DNA from: Chromobacterium sp. IIBBL 290-4 | GTDB taxonomy: Bacteria > Pseudomonadota > Gammaproteobacteria > Burkholderiales > Chromobacteriaceae | Assembly: GCF_024207115.1 (NCBI RefSeq) | Contig: NZ_CP100128.1 | Span: forward strand, 2,728,001-2,792,000 | Length of the DNA stretch: 64,000 bases | Direction of reading: 5' to 3' | Shown here: piece after piece, positions 36,592 to 46,619 of the stretch | How positions within the stretch are numbered: the stretch's first letter is position 1 | How the letters are laid out: each line of letters begins with the position of its first letter | Position numbers and translations under genes: made by a program | Notes under the pieces: generated by a model | What the model was told of the DNA's origin: nothing | What the model saw: the letters and a program-made list of their open reading frames with translations, nothing else | The model's database searches: none

Positions 36592-37056
36592 ATGGGTTTC
36601 AGCGCCGTGATCGCCGCGCCGTTCGGCCGGTTGGGCATGCAGTGCCGCGACGGTGAATTGATAAGGCTAGACTTCATGCCGGCGGACGCGCCGCTGGCGC
36701 CGCCCGCCTCAGGCAGCCTGGAGGCGGAGGTGGCGCGCCAGCTGGATGCATATTACGCCGACCCTCGCCATGTCTTCGCCTTGCCTTATCGCCTGCATGG
36801 CACGCCTTACCAGTTGAAGGTGTGGGAGCAAATCGCCGCCATTCCCTGCGGCGAGACGCGCCGCTATCTGGATATCTCGCAAACGCTGGCCTCTTCGCCG
36901 CGGGCCGTCGGCGGCGCTTGCGGACGCAATCCCATTCCCCTCATCGTGCCCTGCCACCGCGTGGTGGCGAGCGCCGGCCTGGGCGGCTTCAACCAGTCCA
37001 GCGGCGATGGCACGCTCAACATCAAGAAATGGCTGCTGCGGCATGAGCTCGGATAA
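36592..37056 (+). CDS. ogt: Methylated-DNA--protein-cysteine methyltransferase
   Basis: Suicide repair of O6-alkylguanine by transfer to a cysteine. The 154-residue protein has the acceptor motif IPLIVPCHRVV with C121 and the DNA-binding helix GTPYQLKVWEQIAAIPCGETRRY. There is no AdaA-type N-terminal regulator domain, so this is the Ogt class. AAGGGGG precedes the ATG. It overlaps xerD by 14 bases. Confidence 0.94.
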   Translation: MGFSAVIAAPFGRLGMQCRDGELIRLDFMPADAPLAPPASGSLEAEVARQLDAYYADPRHVFALPYRLHGTPYQLKVWEQIAAIPCGETRRYLDISQTLASSPRAVGGACGRNPIPLIVPCHRVVASAGLGGFNQSSGDGTLNIKKWLLRHELG

Positions 37057-37930
37057 AGACAGCATCGACGCCTTCCTGGACCAGCTATGGCTGTCCGATG
37101 GCTTGTCGCAGAATACGCTGGCGGCCTACCGGCGCGACTTGTCCAAGCTGGCGGCGCGGCTGGCCGAGCGGGGCGCGGCGCTGGAGAGCGCCGGACAGCA
37201 AGATCTGGAGCGCGCGCTGCTGCTGGGCGTGGACAGCGAAAAGCCGGCCACCCGGGCCCGGCTGACGTCGGCCTTGCGCCGCTACTATCAGCATCTGACG
37301 CAAAGCGGGATCCGGCAGGATGACCCCAGCGCCAGGCTGGTGTCTCCCAAGCAAGGGCAACGGCTGCCTAAATCGCTATCCGAGAAGGATGTGGAGGCGC
37401 TGCTGGATGCGCCGGATGTGTCCACGCCGCTGGGAATGCGCGATCGGGCCATGCTGGAAGTGCTGTACGCCAGCGGACTGCGGGTGTCGGAACTGGTGGG
37501 GCTGACGCTCAGCCAGCTGAATTTGCTGGATGGCGTGGTCAAGACCATAGGCAAGGGCAGCAAGGAGCGGCTGGTGCCCTTGGGCGAGATAGCCCAGGAT
37601 TGGCTGCTGCGTTATTTCAAGGAGGCGAGGCCATTGCTATTGGCCGGACATCCCTGCGACGAGGTATTCGTCACCCAGCGCAAGGCCGGCATGACGCGGC
37701 AGATGGCTTGGCATTTGATCTCGCAATACGCCGGCCGCCTGGGCTTGGCCAAGGTCAGTCCGCACGTGCTGCGCCATGCCTTCGCCACCCATCTGGTCAA
37801 TCACGGCGCGGATCTGCGGGTGGTGCAGCTGCTATTGGGCCACTCCGATATTTCCACCACGCAGATCTACACCCATGTCGCGCGCGAACGCTTGAAGCAG
37901 CTGCACGCCAAGCATCATCCGCGCGGCTGA
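37043..37930 (+). CDS. xerD: Tyrosine recombinase XerD
   Basis: Resolves chromosome dimers at dif with XerC. The 295-residue protein has the N-terminal SAM-like domain (FLDQLWLSDGLSQNTLAAYRRDL) and catalytic residues in YASGLRVSELVGL (Arg), GKGSKERLVPL (Lys), SPHVLRHAFATHLVNHGADLR (His-x-x-Arg), LGHSDISTTQIYTHV (His and nucleophilic Tyr). The C-terminal LKQLHAKHHPRG matches XerD rather than XerC. The start lies inside the end of ogt. Confidence 0.95.
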   Translation: MSSDKDSIDAFLDQLWLSDGLSQNTLAAYRRDLSKLAARLAERGAALESAGQQDLERALLLGVDSEKPATRARLTSALRRYYQHLTQSGIRQDDPSARLVSPKQGQRLPKSLSEKDVEALLDAPDVSTPLGMRDRAMLEVLYASGLRVSELVGLTLSQLNLLDGVVKTIGKGSKERLVPLGEIAQDWLLRYFKEARPLLLAGHPCDEVFVTQRKAGMTRQMAWHLISQYAGRLGLAKVSPHVLRHAFATHLVNHGADLRVVQLLLGHSDISTTQIYTHVARERLKQLHAKHHPRG

Positions 37931-37940
37931 GGCCGCAAAG

Positions 37941-37963
37941 AAAACGCCCGCTTGCGCGGGCGT
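37941..37963 (-). terminator. Terminator of clpSA
   Basis: ACGCCCGC / GCGGGCGT stem with a TTGC loop; on the minus strand it is followed by TTTTCTTT. The xerD side has no T tract. Confidence 0.7.
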
Positions 37964-37983
37964 CGTCGACTGGAGTTTAGGGA

Positions 37984-40263
37984 TCAGGCCGGTTCGGTGG
38001 CCAGCGCGCCTTGGTCGAACTTCAGCTCCACCTTGTCGTCGATCACCGTCACCGTCACCTCGCCGCCGGATACCAGGCGGCCGAACAACAGCTCGTCCGC
38101 CAGCGCCTTGCGCAGCGTGTCCTGGATCAGCCGCGCCATCGGGCGGGCGCCCATCAGCGGGTCGAAGCCGTTCTTCGCCAGGTAGCGGCGCAGCTCGTCG
38201 GTGAAGTGGATGTCGACATGCTTCTCCGACAATTGCTGTTCCAGCTGCATCAGGAACTTGTCCACCACCTGCAGGATGATCTGCTCGTCCAGCATGCCGA
38301 ACGGGATGATGGCGTCCAGACGGTTGCGGAACTCGGGGCTGAACATCTTCTTGATGTCGCCCATCTCGTCGCCGGCGGCCTTGGTCTGGGTGAAGCCCAG
38401 CGTCGGCTTGGACAGCGATTCCGCGCCCGCGTTGGTGGTCATGATCAGCACCACGTTGCGGAAATCCGCCTTGCGGCCGTTGTTGTCGGTCAGGGTGCCG
38501 TGGTCCATCACCTGCAGCAGCACGTTGTAGATGTCCGGATGCGCTTTTTCGATCTCATCCAGCAGCACCACCGCGTACGGATGCTTGTTGATGGCCTCGG
38601 TCAACTGGCCGCCCTGTTCGAAGCCGACATAGCCCGGAGGCGCGCCGATCAAGCGCGACACCGCATGGCGCTCCATATACTCGGACATGTCGAAGCGGAT
38701 CAGCTCGACGCCGAGAATGTAGGCCAGTTGGCGCGCCAGCTCGGTTTTGCCGACGCCGGTCGGGCCGGAGAACAGGAAGGAGCCGATAGGCTTCTGCGGG
38801 TTGCCCAGGCCGGAGCGCGTCATCTTGATCGCGCTGGACAGGCCTTCGATCGCCTTCTCCTGGCCGAACACCACGTTCTTCAGATCGCGCTCCAGGTTCT
38901 TCAGCACGTTCTTGTCGTCGCTGGAGACCGTCTTGGGCGGAATGCGGGCGATCTTGGCGACGATCTCTTCGATCTCCGACTTGTTGATCACCTTCTTCTG
39001 CCTGGACTTGGGCAGGATCTTCTGCGCCGCGCCGGCTTCGTCGATCACGTCGATGGCCTTGTCCGGCAGATGGCGGTCGTTGATGTAGCGCGCCGACAGC
39101 TCTGCCGCGGTGGACAGCGCCGACTGCGTGTACTTGACGCCATGGTGGGCCTCGAAGCGGGATTTCAGGCCCTTGAGGATTTCCACCGTCTGCTCGACCG
39201 TCGGCTCGGTGACGTCTATCTTCTGGAAGCGGCGCGACAGCGCGTTGTCTTTTTCGAAGATGCCGCGGTATTCGTTGTACGTCGTGGCGCCTATGCAACG
39301 CAGGCTGCCGTTCGAAAGGGCAGGCTTGAGCAGGTTGGACGCGTCCAGCGTGCCGCCGGAGGCCGCACCGGCGCCGATCAGCGTGTGGATCTCGTCAATG
39401 AACAAGATCGCGTTGCTGTCGTCGGTGAGCTGCTTGATCACCGCCTTCAGCCGCTGCTCGAAATCGCCGCGGTACTTGGTGCCGGCCAGCAGGGCGCCCA
39501 TGTCCAGCGCGTAGACGGTGGATTTGGACAGGATTTCCGGCACTTCTCCGCCCACGATGCGGCGCGCCAGGCCCTCCGCGATGGCGGTTTTGCCGACGCC
39601 TGCCTCGCCCACCAGCAGCGGGTTGTTCTTGCGGCGGCGGCACAGGATCTGCACCGTGCGTTCCAGCTCATGCTCGCGGCCGATCAAGGGGTCGATCTTG
39701 CCGTCGCGGGCCATCTGGTTGAGGTTCTGGGTGTAGTTCTCCAGCGCCCCGCCCGGACCGGTGGTCTGCTCCTCGCTCTCCGCGTCGTTGTTGCTGTTGT
39801 CGCGCGGCTCTTGCGGCGGCTGCTGCGACCGCTGCTTGGTGATGCCGTGCGAGATGAAGTTGACGACATCCAGCCGCGAAATGCCTTGCTGGTGCAGGTA
39901 ATACACCGCGTGCGAGTCCTTTTCGCCGAAGATGGCGACCAGGATGTTGGCGCCGGACACTTCCTTCTTGCCCGACGACTGCACGTGGAGGATGGCGCGT
40001 TGAATCACGCGCTGGAAGCCAAGCGTAGGCTGGGTTTCGACTTCGGCCTCGCCGGGCACGGTGGGCGTGTGCTCGTCGATGAAGTCGGTCAGCTGCTTCT
40101 TGAGTTGGTCGATATTGGCGCCGCAGGCCCGCAGGACTTCTGCGGCCGACGGGTTGTCGGTCATCGCGAGCAGCAGATGCTCCACGCTGATGAACTCGTG
40201 GCGCTTGCGCCGTGCGTCCATGAACGCCATGTGCAGGCTTACTTCAAGCTCCTGGGCAATCAT
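37984..40263 (-). CDS. clpA: ATP-dependent Clp protease ATP-binding subunit ClpA
   Basis: AAA+ unfoldase that feeds substrates into ClpP. The 759-residue protein has the N-domain ([33 protein letters not shown]), the first ATPase with GEAGVGKT and FIDEIH, the second with GPTGVGKT and LLDEIEKAH, and the IGAPPGYVG substrate loop; the short M region marks ClpA rather than ClpB. GGAGG precedes the ATG at 40263, which overlaps the clpS stop by one base. An upstream in-frame extension is only clpS read in another frame. Confidence 0.97.
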   Translation of the reverse strand: MIAQELEVSLHMAFMDARRKRHEFISVEHLLLAMTDNPSAAEVLRACGANIDQLKKQLTDFIDEHTPTVPGEAEVETQPTLGFQRVIQRAILHVQSSGKKEVSGANILVAIFGEKDSHAVYYLHQQGISRLDVVNFISHGITKQRSQQPPQEPRDNSNNDAESEEQTTGPGGALENYTQNLNQMARDGKIDPLIGREHELERTVQILCRRRKNNPLLVGEAGVGKTAIAEGLARRIVGGEVPEILSKSTVYALDMGALLAGTKYRGDFEQRLKAVIKQLTDDSNAILFIDEIHTLIGAGAASGGTLDASNLLKPALSNGSLRCIGATTYNEYRGIFEKDNALSRRFQKIDVTEPTVEQTVEILKGLKSRFEAHHGVKYTQSALSTAAELSARYINDRHLPDKAIDVIDEAGAAQKILPKSRQKKVINKSEIEEIVAKIARIPPKTVSSDDKNVLKNLERDLKNVVFGQEKAIEGLSSAIKMTRSGLGNPQKPIGSFLFSGPTGVGKTELARQLAYILGVELIRFDMSEYMERHAVSRLIGAPPGYVGFEQGGQLTEAINKHPYAVVLLDEIEKAHPDIYNVLLQVMDHGTLTDNNGRKADFRNVVLIMTTNAGAESLSKPTLGFTQTKAAGDEMGDIKKMFSPEFRNRLDAIIPFGMLDEQIILQVVDKFLMQLEQQLSEKHVDIHFTDELRRYLAKNGFDPLMGARPMARLIQDTLRKALADELLFGRLVSGGEVTVTVIDDKVELKFDQGALATEPA

Positions 40264-40583
40264 CAGTTTTCCTCCATTACGCACTGAAGCGGATGCTGAT
40301 GCGCTTTCGCATATTGCAACACCTGCTCGACCTTCGTTGCAGCCACGTCTTTGGTATAAACGCCACACACGCCGTGACCTTGCGTGTGGACTTGCAGCAT
40401 GATGTGGGTGGCCTTCTCTCGGTTCATGTGGAAGAACTGCTGGAGAACCTGCACCACGAAGTCCATCGGGGTAAAATCATCGTTCAATAACAACACCTTA
40501 TACATCGGGGGTGGGTTTTCCCTAACCCGTGACGCCTCAAGCTGGGCATCGTCTTTGACCGAGGTGGACATGTCGACTTTCAT
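40263..40583 (-). CDS. clpS: ClpA adaptor ClpS
   Basis: N-recognin that delivers N-degron proteins to ClpAP. The 106-residue protein has a flexible N-terminus and the ClpS core [54 protein letters not shown] second ATG at 40571 is possible. Divergent from the cold-shock gene. Confidence 0.96.
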   Translation of the reverse strand: MKVDMSTSVKDDAQLEASRVRENPPPMYKVLLLNDDFTPMDFVVQVLQQFFHMNREKATHIMLQVHTQGHGVCGVYTKDVAATKVEQVLQYAKAHQHPLQCVMEEN

Positions 40584-40655
40584 GGAAACGGTGCCTTACT
40601 TCAATTTTGGTTCCCCCTGACTTTTTTTCAAGGGGGCGCAACAGACGGCAATCAC

Positions 40656-40684
40656 TTGACGGCGCAGCCTGGTATGCGTAGAAA
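40656..40684 (+). promoter_or_regulatory. Predicted cold-shock gene promoter
   Basis: TTGACG (40656-40661), 17 bases, TAGAAA (40679-40684). It would give a leader of ~105 bases, in keeping with the long 5' leaders of cspA-type genes. Confidence 0.45.
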
Positions 40685-40797
40685 TGCAGCTGGTGCTTGG
40701 CTTAAGCGGTTGGCATCTTTCGCTGAAACGGAATTGTCAAACTATATTAAGCTCTAAGTTGGTCGGCTTCACCAGCCTTTTTTCGCAAGGAAGTTAC

Positions 40798-41004
40798 ATG
40801 GCATTTGGTACCGTGAAGTGGTTCAATGACGCAAAAGGCTTCGGCTTTATTACTCCGGACGAAGGTGGCGAGGATCTGTTCGCTCACTTCTCGGCCATCA
40901 ACATGCAAGGCTTCAAGACCCTGAAAGAGGGTCAGCGTGTAAGCTTTGAAGTGGTGTCCGGTCCGAAGGGCAAGCAAGCGTCTAATATCCAGAACGCTGC
41001 TTAA
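40798..41004 (+). CDS. Cold-shock protein (CspA family)
   Basis: Single-stranded nucleic acid chaperone. The 68-residue OB-fold protein reads [20 protein letters not shown] with RNP1 KGFGFI and RNP2 LFAHF, and the C-terminal [18 protein letters not shown] precedes the ATG. Several paralogues are usual in a genome, so the specific csp letter is not assigned. Confidence 0.96.
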   Translation: MAFGTVKWFNDAKGFGFITPDEGGEDLFAHFSAINMQGFKTLKEGQRVSFEVVSGPKGKQASNIQNAA

Positions 41005-41056
41005 GCATTGTTCTGCTTCAGTCCCGCCGTGTGGTGGGCTGTTGGTCGCATTCCCA

Positions 41057-41081
41057 AAAAGCCCGCCTATGGCGGGCTTTT
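41057..41081. terminator. Bidirectional terminator between csp and the GNAT gene
   Basis: AAAAGCCCGCC-TAT-GGCGGGCTTTT, perfect 11-bp stem between convergent genes. Confidence 0.9.
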
Positions 41082-41093
41082 CATTTTCCGGCT

Positions 41094-41630
41094 TTAGGCG
41101 CGACTCAGATAATCGGCTTGAGTCAATTCAAAAACAAGCGAGGGTGGGCGGTCTTCCACGTCGCGCAGCTGCGCGATCTGTCGAAAGCCTTGCTTTTCCA
41201 GCACGTGGATTGACGCCAGGTTGGCAGGCCTGACCTTGCCATAGATTGAAGGCGCATTGAGCCGCTCGAAGGCGCAGTCCAAGGCGGCGCGGGCGGTTTC
41301 GCTGGCGTAACCTTTGCCCCAGGCTGCCGTGGCGAAACGATAGCCGAGGTTCAATTTGAGTTCGCCGTTGTAATCCATGTAAGACAGCCCGCCAAATCCG
41401 ATGACCTCTGCAGGCGAGTCCAGTTTTGCAACAGCCCATTGGCCGATGCCGTCCTGATCCCATCCTTTTAGCCAGGCTGCCATTTTTTCTGCGGCATAGA
41501 GCCTTGAAGGGTAGGGGCCGTTGGGATTGTAGAGATTGGTCGCTGGATCGCCATAGATGGCGAACAGGCTGTCAATATCGTCAAGCGTCGGTCTGCGCAG
41601 CAGCAGCCTTGCGGTGGTCAAATGCGGCAT
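41094..41630 (-). CDS. GNAT-family N-acetyltransferase (RimJ/RimL-like)
   Basis: A 178-residue acetyltransferase starting LTTARLLLRRPTLDDIDSLFAIYGDP, with the acetyl-CoA region WGKGYASETARAALDCAFERL and VRPANLASIHVLEKQGF. This is the RimJ/RimL subgroup; the target (protein N-terminus, small molecule or antibiotic) is not known. It ends 13 bases before the csp terminator and starts 10 bases after the broken MdtH-like gene, so both may share one transcript. Confidence 0.88.
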   Translation of the reverse strand: MPHLTTARLLLRRPTLDDIDSLFAIYGDPATNLYNPNGPYPSRLYAAEKMAAWLKGWDQDGIGQWAVAKLDSPAEVIGFGGLSYMDYNGELKLNLGYRFATAAWGKGYASETARAALDCAFERLNAPSIYGKVRPANLASIHVLEKQGFRQIAQLRDVEDRPPSLVFELTQADYLSRA

Positions 41631-41639
41631 GAGGGTCTT

Positions 41640-42860
41640 TCAGATGCGCGACAGCGCGGTTGCGGAAGATTCAGAAGGGCCGAGAAGCTGCGGTTTGAAC
41701 ACGGTTCGTAGACGCAGCAATGTGAGCGCGCCTATGGCCCCAAGCGCAAGCCATGGGAGCGAAGGGGCGGAGAGCGTATGGGCGAGGTCCGCCAAGGCTC
41801 CGCCTATCAGGTAGCCGCTGGCGCCGCCGATGGCCTGGCCCAGCCTGCCGGCGCCGATGTAGCGCGCGCGGGCGTGGGGTTTGGCCAAACTCATCAGCTG
41901 GCCCTCGCGGGCAGGCTCGACGGCCAGCGCGCCAAGCATGAACAAGGCGGCGCAGCTCAGCGTGGCGATGGCGCTATGCCAAAGCGGAATCAGCAGCAGG
42001 GACAAGGTGATCAAGGCCAGCCCGCCGCAGATGCACCGCTCCCGGCTCCAGCGGCGTTCCAAATAGCGGGTCAGCGGGTAGGCCAACAGCAGCATCATGG
42101 CGGTCTGCTCCGCGTACAGCCAGCCGGCCGCGCTCGCGCTGCCGGTTTGCTGCTGCAAGGACAGCGGGAGCAGCATCAGCATCTGCACCATCAGGATGTA
42201 ATAGCCGCTATAGCTCAACACCAGGGCAAGAAATGCCCGATCGCGCCAGACCGAAGGGCCGGCCGCGGCGCTTTGCCGGGCAGGGCGGGTGGCGCGATAC
42301 GCCGGCAGCAGCGCGGCGTTGGCCGCGCATGCCAGCATGAACGCGAGCATGCCGGCCATGCCTATTCAGTAAAAGCCCCAGTCCAGCAGCAAGCTGCCGG
42401 CCCAGGCGCCGCCGGCCGCGCTCAGGTTTTCTGTTGTCATCAGCCAGGCGAAGAAACGTTCGCGACGGCTGGGCGGCAACAGCCGCGCCAACAATGCGCC
42501 GCGGGCAGGTTCGAACAGCGCGCCGCCGACGCCGGCAAGCAGGCAGCTAGCTAACAAGGCGCCGATGTTTTCCGCATGGGCCAGCAGGGCGAAGCTGGCG
42601 GCCCGCAAGACCAGCCCGCTCAGTATGGCTGGTTTGGCGCCGAAGCGATCGGCCAGGCCGCCGCCCAGCCAACTCAAGCCTTGCTGGCAAAACTGGCGTC
42701 CGCCCAAGGCGCAGCCCACCCATAGCGCGGGCCAGTGCAATTGGCCGACGAAGTGGCTGCTGATCAGCGGAAAAGCCAGGTAGAAACCAAATGAAACCAG
42801 AGTATTGTCCAACAGCAGAATGCATTGGCCCATACGGCGGGCCTGGGTCATGTTTGTCAT
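41640..42860 (-). pseudogene. mdtH: MdtH-like MFS exporter interrupted by an in-frame TGA
   Basis: One reading frame covers both parts and aligns with E. coli MdtH along its length: QCILLLDNTLVSFGFYLAFPLIS, LADRFGAKPAILSGLVLRAASF and LFEPARGALLARLLPPSRRERFF before the stop; LALVLSYSGYYILMVQML and ALAVEPAREGQLMSLAKPHARARYIGAGRLG after it. A TGA at 42366-42368 splits it after the fifth-to-sixth membrane span (LLLDWGFY-stop-IGMAG). A point change of a TGG or similar codon explains it. ATGs at 42359 could restart translation of the second half but no ribosome site is visible. It could also be a sequencing error. The gene is divergent from a LysR regulator. Confidence 0.85.
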
Positions 42861-42890
42861 ATCGCCTCCATCGCCGGGCGATTCTGATGC

Positions 42891-42911
42891 GGTTTTGATA
42901 TTATCGAAACC
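42891..42911. promoter_or_regulatory. LysR-type operator between the MdtH-like gene and its regulator
   Basis: GGTTTTGATA-T-TATCGAAACC, a 21-base inverted repeat with one mismatch per arm, containing a T-N11-A motif, 34 bases before the LysR start and 31 bases upstream of the exporter start. Confidence 0.55.
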
Positions 42912-42944
42912 GGCTATTGATTATTTTTGGTATCAGCAATTTTT

Positions 42945-43832
42945 ATGTCTATTTCTCTGGATGATTTGTCCTTGCTATTGGATGCGGCGCAGCTGGGCAG
43001 TTTCAGCCAGGCGGCGGCCAAGCGCGGCTGGACTCAGCCGCAGGCCAGCCAGCGCATCGCGCAGCTGGAAACTTTATTGGGCGCGAAGCTGTTCAATCGC
43101 CACCGCCGCGGGGCCGAGCCCACTGCCGCTTGCCTGGCTTACTTGCCGGCGGCTCGGACCGCGCTGGAGGCCTTGGCCGAAGGGCGCGAGCGGATGCGGG
43201 TGGGGGAGGGTTTGCCTAAATTGAAGCTGGCGTCGCTGCCGTCCTTGGCCGGGGTGATTTTCGGCCCCTTATTGCGCAAGCTGGCCGCCGCGCCTCTGGA
43301 AATTCATTGCGATACCGACCATTCGCCGCAGATTCTGCAGCAAGTGCTGTCCGGCGCGCTGGACATCGGTTTTTTATTGCAAAGGCCCAGTACCGGCGGC
43401 ATTGAGCAGGAAGTGCTGGGCGATGCGCCCATCGTGGCGGTGGCAGGCGCTTCGCATCCCCTGGCCGACGCGCGAGGCGTGACCTTGGCGCAGATTGCCG
43501 CCTATCCGTTGGCGCCGCAGCGCTGGGGCGAAGCGGCGGAGGATCTGGTCCGGCGTTTGCGGCCTTTGCGGCAATCGGCCAGCCCTATCCATTTATTGCA
43601 ACCGGCGGCGGCGGCGCGGGATCTGGCGCTATGGCATGGCTATATCGCGTTTGTGCCGCGCTTGGCGGTAAGGGAAGAGCTGAGCCAGGGATTGCTCAAG
43701 GAGTTGGATCTGGCTGAGCCGGAGCTGGGCCGCTGGCGGGTGGTGATGGCCTGGCGCGGCGGCAAGCGGCGCGATGAAGCCAAGGGCAGGGTGCTGGAAG
43801 CGGCTAGGGAGCTGGCGCGGGAATGGCGTTGA
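42945..43832 (+). CDS. LysR-family transcriptional regulator
   Basis: A 295-residue protein with an N-terminal winged helix (LDDLSLLLDAAQLGSFSQAAAKRGWTQPQASQRIAQLE, LLGAKLFNRHRRG) and a substrate-binding-protein-like C-terminal domain. Its divergent position and the shared operator suggest it regulates the MdtH-like exporter and itself. The ATG at 42945 has no obvious ribosome site. The inducer is unknown. Confidence 0.88.
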   Translation: MSISLDDLSLLLDAAQLGSFSQAAAKRGWTQPQASQRIAQLETLLGAKLFNRHRRGAEPTAACLAYLPAARTALEALAEGRERMRVGEGLPKLKLASLPSLAGVIFGPLLRKLAAAPLEIHCDTDHSPQILQQVLSGALDIGFLLQRPSTGGIEQEVLGDAPIVAVAGASHPLADARGVTLAQIAAYPLAPQRWGEAAEDLVRRLRPLRQSASPIHLLQPAAAARDLALWHGYIAFVPRLAVREELSQGLLKELDLAEPELGRWRVVMAWRGGKRRDEAKGRVLEAARELAREWR

Positions 43833-43867
43833 ATGGCTTGCCTCCACGGCAGGGCGGCGCAATGAAA

Positions 43868-43895
43868 AAAGCCTCCGGATCGCTCCGGAGGCTTT
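43868..43895. terminator. Bidirectional terminator between the LysR gene and icd
   Basis: AAAGCCTCCGGA-TCGC-TCCGGAGGCTTT, perfect 12-bp stem, with six A on the left giving a T run for icd on the minus strand. Confidence 0.9.
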
Positions 43896-43913
43896 GTCCA
43901 TGCCCGTCGACGC

Positions 43914-46151
43914 TTAGGCGCGCACGGCGGCGATGGCGGCGTTGAAGGTGGCGCTCGGGCGCATCACCGCGCTGCACTTGGCGGCGTCCGGCAGGTAGTA
44001 GCCGCCGATGTCGGCCGCCTTGCCCTGCACGGCCTTCAGTTCGGCCAGGATGGCCTGCTCGTTGTCGGCCAGTTGCTTGGCGACGGGGGCGAAGCGGGCT
44101 TGCAGTTCCTTGTCCTCGCTCTGCTCGGCCAGCGCCTGGGCCCAGTACTGCGACAGGTAGAACTGGCTGCCGCGGTTGTCCAGCTCGCCGGTGCGGCGCG
44201 ATGGGGACTTGTTCTCGTCCAAGAGCTTGCCGGTGGCCAGGTCCAGCGTCTTGGCCAGGATCTTGGCCTTGGCGTTGCCGGTCTTGATGCCCAGGTCTTC
44301 CAGCGATACCGCCAGCGCCAGGAATTCGCCCAGGCTGTCCCAACGCAGGTGGTTTTCTTCCAGCAGCTGCTGCACGTGCTTGGGCGCGGAGCCGCCGGCG
44401 CCGGTTTCGTACATGCCGCCGCCCGCCATCAGCGGCACGATGGACAGCATCTTGGCCGAGGTGCCCAGTTCCATGATAGGGAACAGGTCGGTCAGGTAGT
44501 CGCGCAGGATGTTGCCGGTGACCGAGATGGTGTCCAGGCCGCGGGCCACGCGCTCCAGGGTGAAGCGCATCGCGCGCACTTGCGACATGATGTGGATGTC
44601 CAGGCCGCTGGTGTCGTAATCCTTCAGGTAGGTCTGCACCTTCTTGATCAGCTCGTTTTCATGCGGACGGTACGGGTCCAGCCAGAACACCGCCGGCATG
44701 CCGGAGTTGCGGGCGCGGGTTACGGCCAGCTTCACCCAGTCGCGGATCGGCGCGTCCTTGACCTGGCACATGCGCCAGATGTCGCCGGCTTCCACGTTCT
44801 GGCTCAGCAGCACTTCGCCGGTGGCGAGGTCAACGATGTTGGCGACGCCGTCTTCCTGGATTTCAAAAGTCTTGTCGTGCGAACCGTACTCTTCCGCCTT
44901 TTGCGCCATCAGGCCGACGTTGGGCACGGTGCCCATGGTTTTCGGATCGAAGTTGCCGTGCCATTTGCAGAAGTTGATCATCTCCTGGTAGATGCGGGCG
45001 AAGGTCGATTCCGGCATCACGGCCTTGCAGTCGTAAGGCTTGCCATCGGCGCCCCACATCTTGCCGCCAGCGCGGATCATCGCCGGCATCGAGGCGTCGA
45101 CGATCACGTCGTTCGGCGAATGGAAGTTGGTGATGCCCTTGGCGGAGTCCACCATCGCCAGGCGCGGGCGGTGCTCCTGGCAGGCGTGCAGGTCGCGGAT
45201 GATTTCTTCGCGCTTGGAGGCCGGCAGCGTTTCGATTTTTTCGTACAGCGTGGCCATGCCGTTGTTGACGTTGATGCCTAGCTCGTCAAACAGCTTGCCG
45301 TGCTTCTCGAACGCGTCCTTGTAGTAGATCTTGACGCAGTGGCCGAATACGATGGGGTGGGACACCTTCATCATGGTGGCCTTCACGTGCAGGGAGAACA
45401 GGATGCCGGATTCGCGGCAGTCTTCCATTTCCTGCTCGTAGAAGTCGCATAGCGCCTTCTTGCTCATGAACATCGAGTCGATGATCTCGCCGTCTTGCAG
45501 CGCGACCTTGGGCTTGAGCACGATGGTCTGGCCGCTCTTGGTGGTGAGCTCCATCTTGACGTCGCGGGCCTTGTCCAGCGTGATGGACTTTTCGCCGTGG
45601 TAGAAGTCGCCATGGTGCATGTGCGAACAGTGGGTCTGCGACCACTGCTTCCATTCGCCCATCGAGTGCGGATGCTTCTTGGCGTAGTTCTTCACCGCCA
45701 GCGGCGCGCGGCGGTCGGAGTTGCCTTCGCGCAGCACCGGGTTCACGGCGGAGCCCAGGCATTTGGCGTAGCGGTCCTTGATGGCCTTCTCGGCGTCGTT
45801 GGCCGGGTTTTCCGGGTAGTCCGGAATCGGGTAGCCCTTGGCTTGCAGTTCCTTGACGCAAGCGATCAGCTGAGCCACGGAGGCGCTGATATTGGGCAGC
45901 TTGATGATGTTGGCTTCCGGCTGCAGCGTCAGCTTGCCGAGTTCGGCCAGGGTGTTGGGGACTTTCTGCGCGTCGCTCAGATAGTCGGGAAATTCAGCCA
46001 GTACGCGGGAGGCTACGGAGATGTCGGCGGTGTCGACCGTGATGCCGGCGGAACCCGCGAAGGCCTGGACGATGGGCAGGAAGGAACTGGTGGCCAGCGC
46101 CGGCGCTTCATCGGTGAGGGTGTAGATGATTTTCGATTGTTCTGCAGGCAT
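43914..46151 (-). CDS. icd: Isocitrate dehydrogenase, NADP-dependent, monomeric type
   Basis: Oxidative decarboxylation of isocitrate in the TCA cycle. The 745-residue protein is the large monomeric form (IDH-II): [24 protein letters not shown] start, [30 protein letters not shown], the substrate region [16 protein letters not shown] and the NADP region [28 protein letters not shown] lies nine bases before the ATG at 46151. It is transcribed alone. Confidence 0.96.
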   Translation of the reverse strand: MPAEQSKIIYTLTDEAPALATSSFLPIVQAFAGSAGITVDTADISVASRVLAEFPDYLSDAQKVPNTLAELGKLTLQPEANIIKLPNISASVAQLIACVKELQAKGYPIPDYPENPANDAEKAIKDRYAKCLGSAVNPVLREGNSDRRAPLAVKNYAKKHPHSMGEWKQWSQTHCSHMHHGDFYHGEKSITLDKARDVKMELTTKSGQTIVLKPKVALQDGEIIDSMFMSKKALCDFYEQEMEDCRESGILFSLHVKATMMKVSHPIVFGHCVKIYYKDAFEKHGKLFDELGINVNNGMATLYEKIETLPASKREEIIRDLHACQEHRPRLAMVDSAKGITNFHSPNDVIVDASMPAMIRAGGKMWGADGKPYDCKAVMPESTFARIYQEMINFCKWHGNFDPKTMGTVPNVGLMAQKAEEYGSHDKTFEIQEDGVANIVDLATGEVLLSQNVEAGDIWRMCQVKDAPIRDWVKLAVTRARNSGMPAVFWLDPYRPHENELIKKVQTYLKDYDTSGLDIHIMSQVRAMRFTLERVARGLDTISVTGNILRDYLTDLFPIMELGTSAKMLSIVPLMAGGGMYETGAGGSAPKHVQQLLEENHLRWDSLGEFLALAVSLEDLGIKTGNAKAKILAKTLDLATGKLLDENKSPSRRTGELDNRGSQFYLSQYWAQALAEQSEDKELQARFAPVAKQLADNEQAILAELKAVQGKAADIGGYYLPDAAKCSAVMRPSATFNAAIAAVRA

Positions 46152-46619
46152 GACTCTATCTCCATGTTGATCTTGTGATGACAGAACGATTGCTCGGCCA
46201 GGCCCTGTCCGGGCAGACCGCTTCTCGCTGCTGACCGCAGTTGCGGGCGGCGGGAAGGGTTTGGGCGGGCGAAACCTCGCCGGCCCCGGCGGCTTGCTGG
46301 CAATTTTCAAATGCGAATTATACCTCTCCTCATTCGCCTGGATCGCATCGCAACTGAACTTTTTATGCGTTATAACTGTTTGATGCCGTTTCGGATGCGA
46401 ATTATTCCGCTCGGCCCGCCAAGCAAAGCCTATTGATGGCATGCTCGCCGCGCCCCGGAGGCTGTAGATGATCGATTGTCCGACAGCCATCGCGCGGAAA
46501 CATTTGCGATAGTAAGCCGTTTGCCGCGCAGCGTCCATCCGCAGGCAGGCGAGAAGACGCGGACTGAACGGGCCGCTCTTGCTATCATTCGCTTCATGAC
46601 TTTTTCCGCAGCGCCCTCC
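46152..46619. other. 468-base intergenic region between icd and rluE
   Basis: No gene is supported. It contains the 11-base direct repeat ATGCGAATTAT at 46311-46321 and 46395-46405, 84 bases apart (eight helical turns). On the minus strand the first copy contains TATAAT (46317-46322) and the second AATAAT, so they may be tandem icd -10 elements. An A/T-rich stretch around 46355-46380 contrasts with the GC-rich surroundings. Confidence 0.4.

Noticed and set aside
36592..37930. XerD as part of an integrative element
   Set aside because: The protein is the housekeeping XerD with no attachment-site repeats, tRNA or cargo genes nearby.
38011..40287. 758-codon plus-strand frame opposite clpA
   Set aside because: Shadow of clpA; no ribosome site and no recognisable domain.
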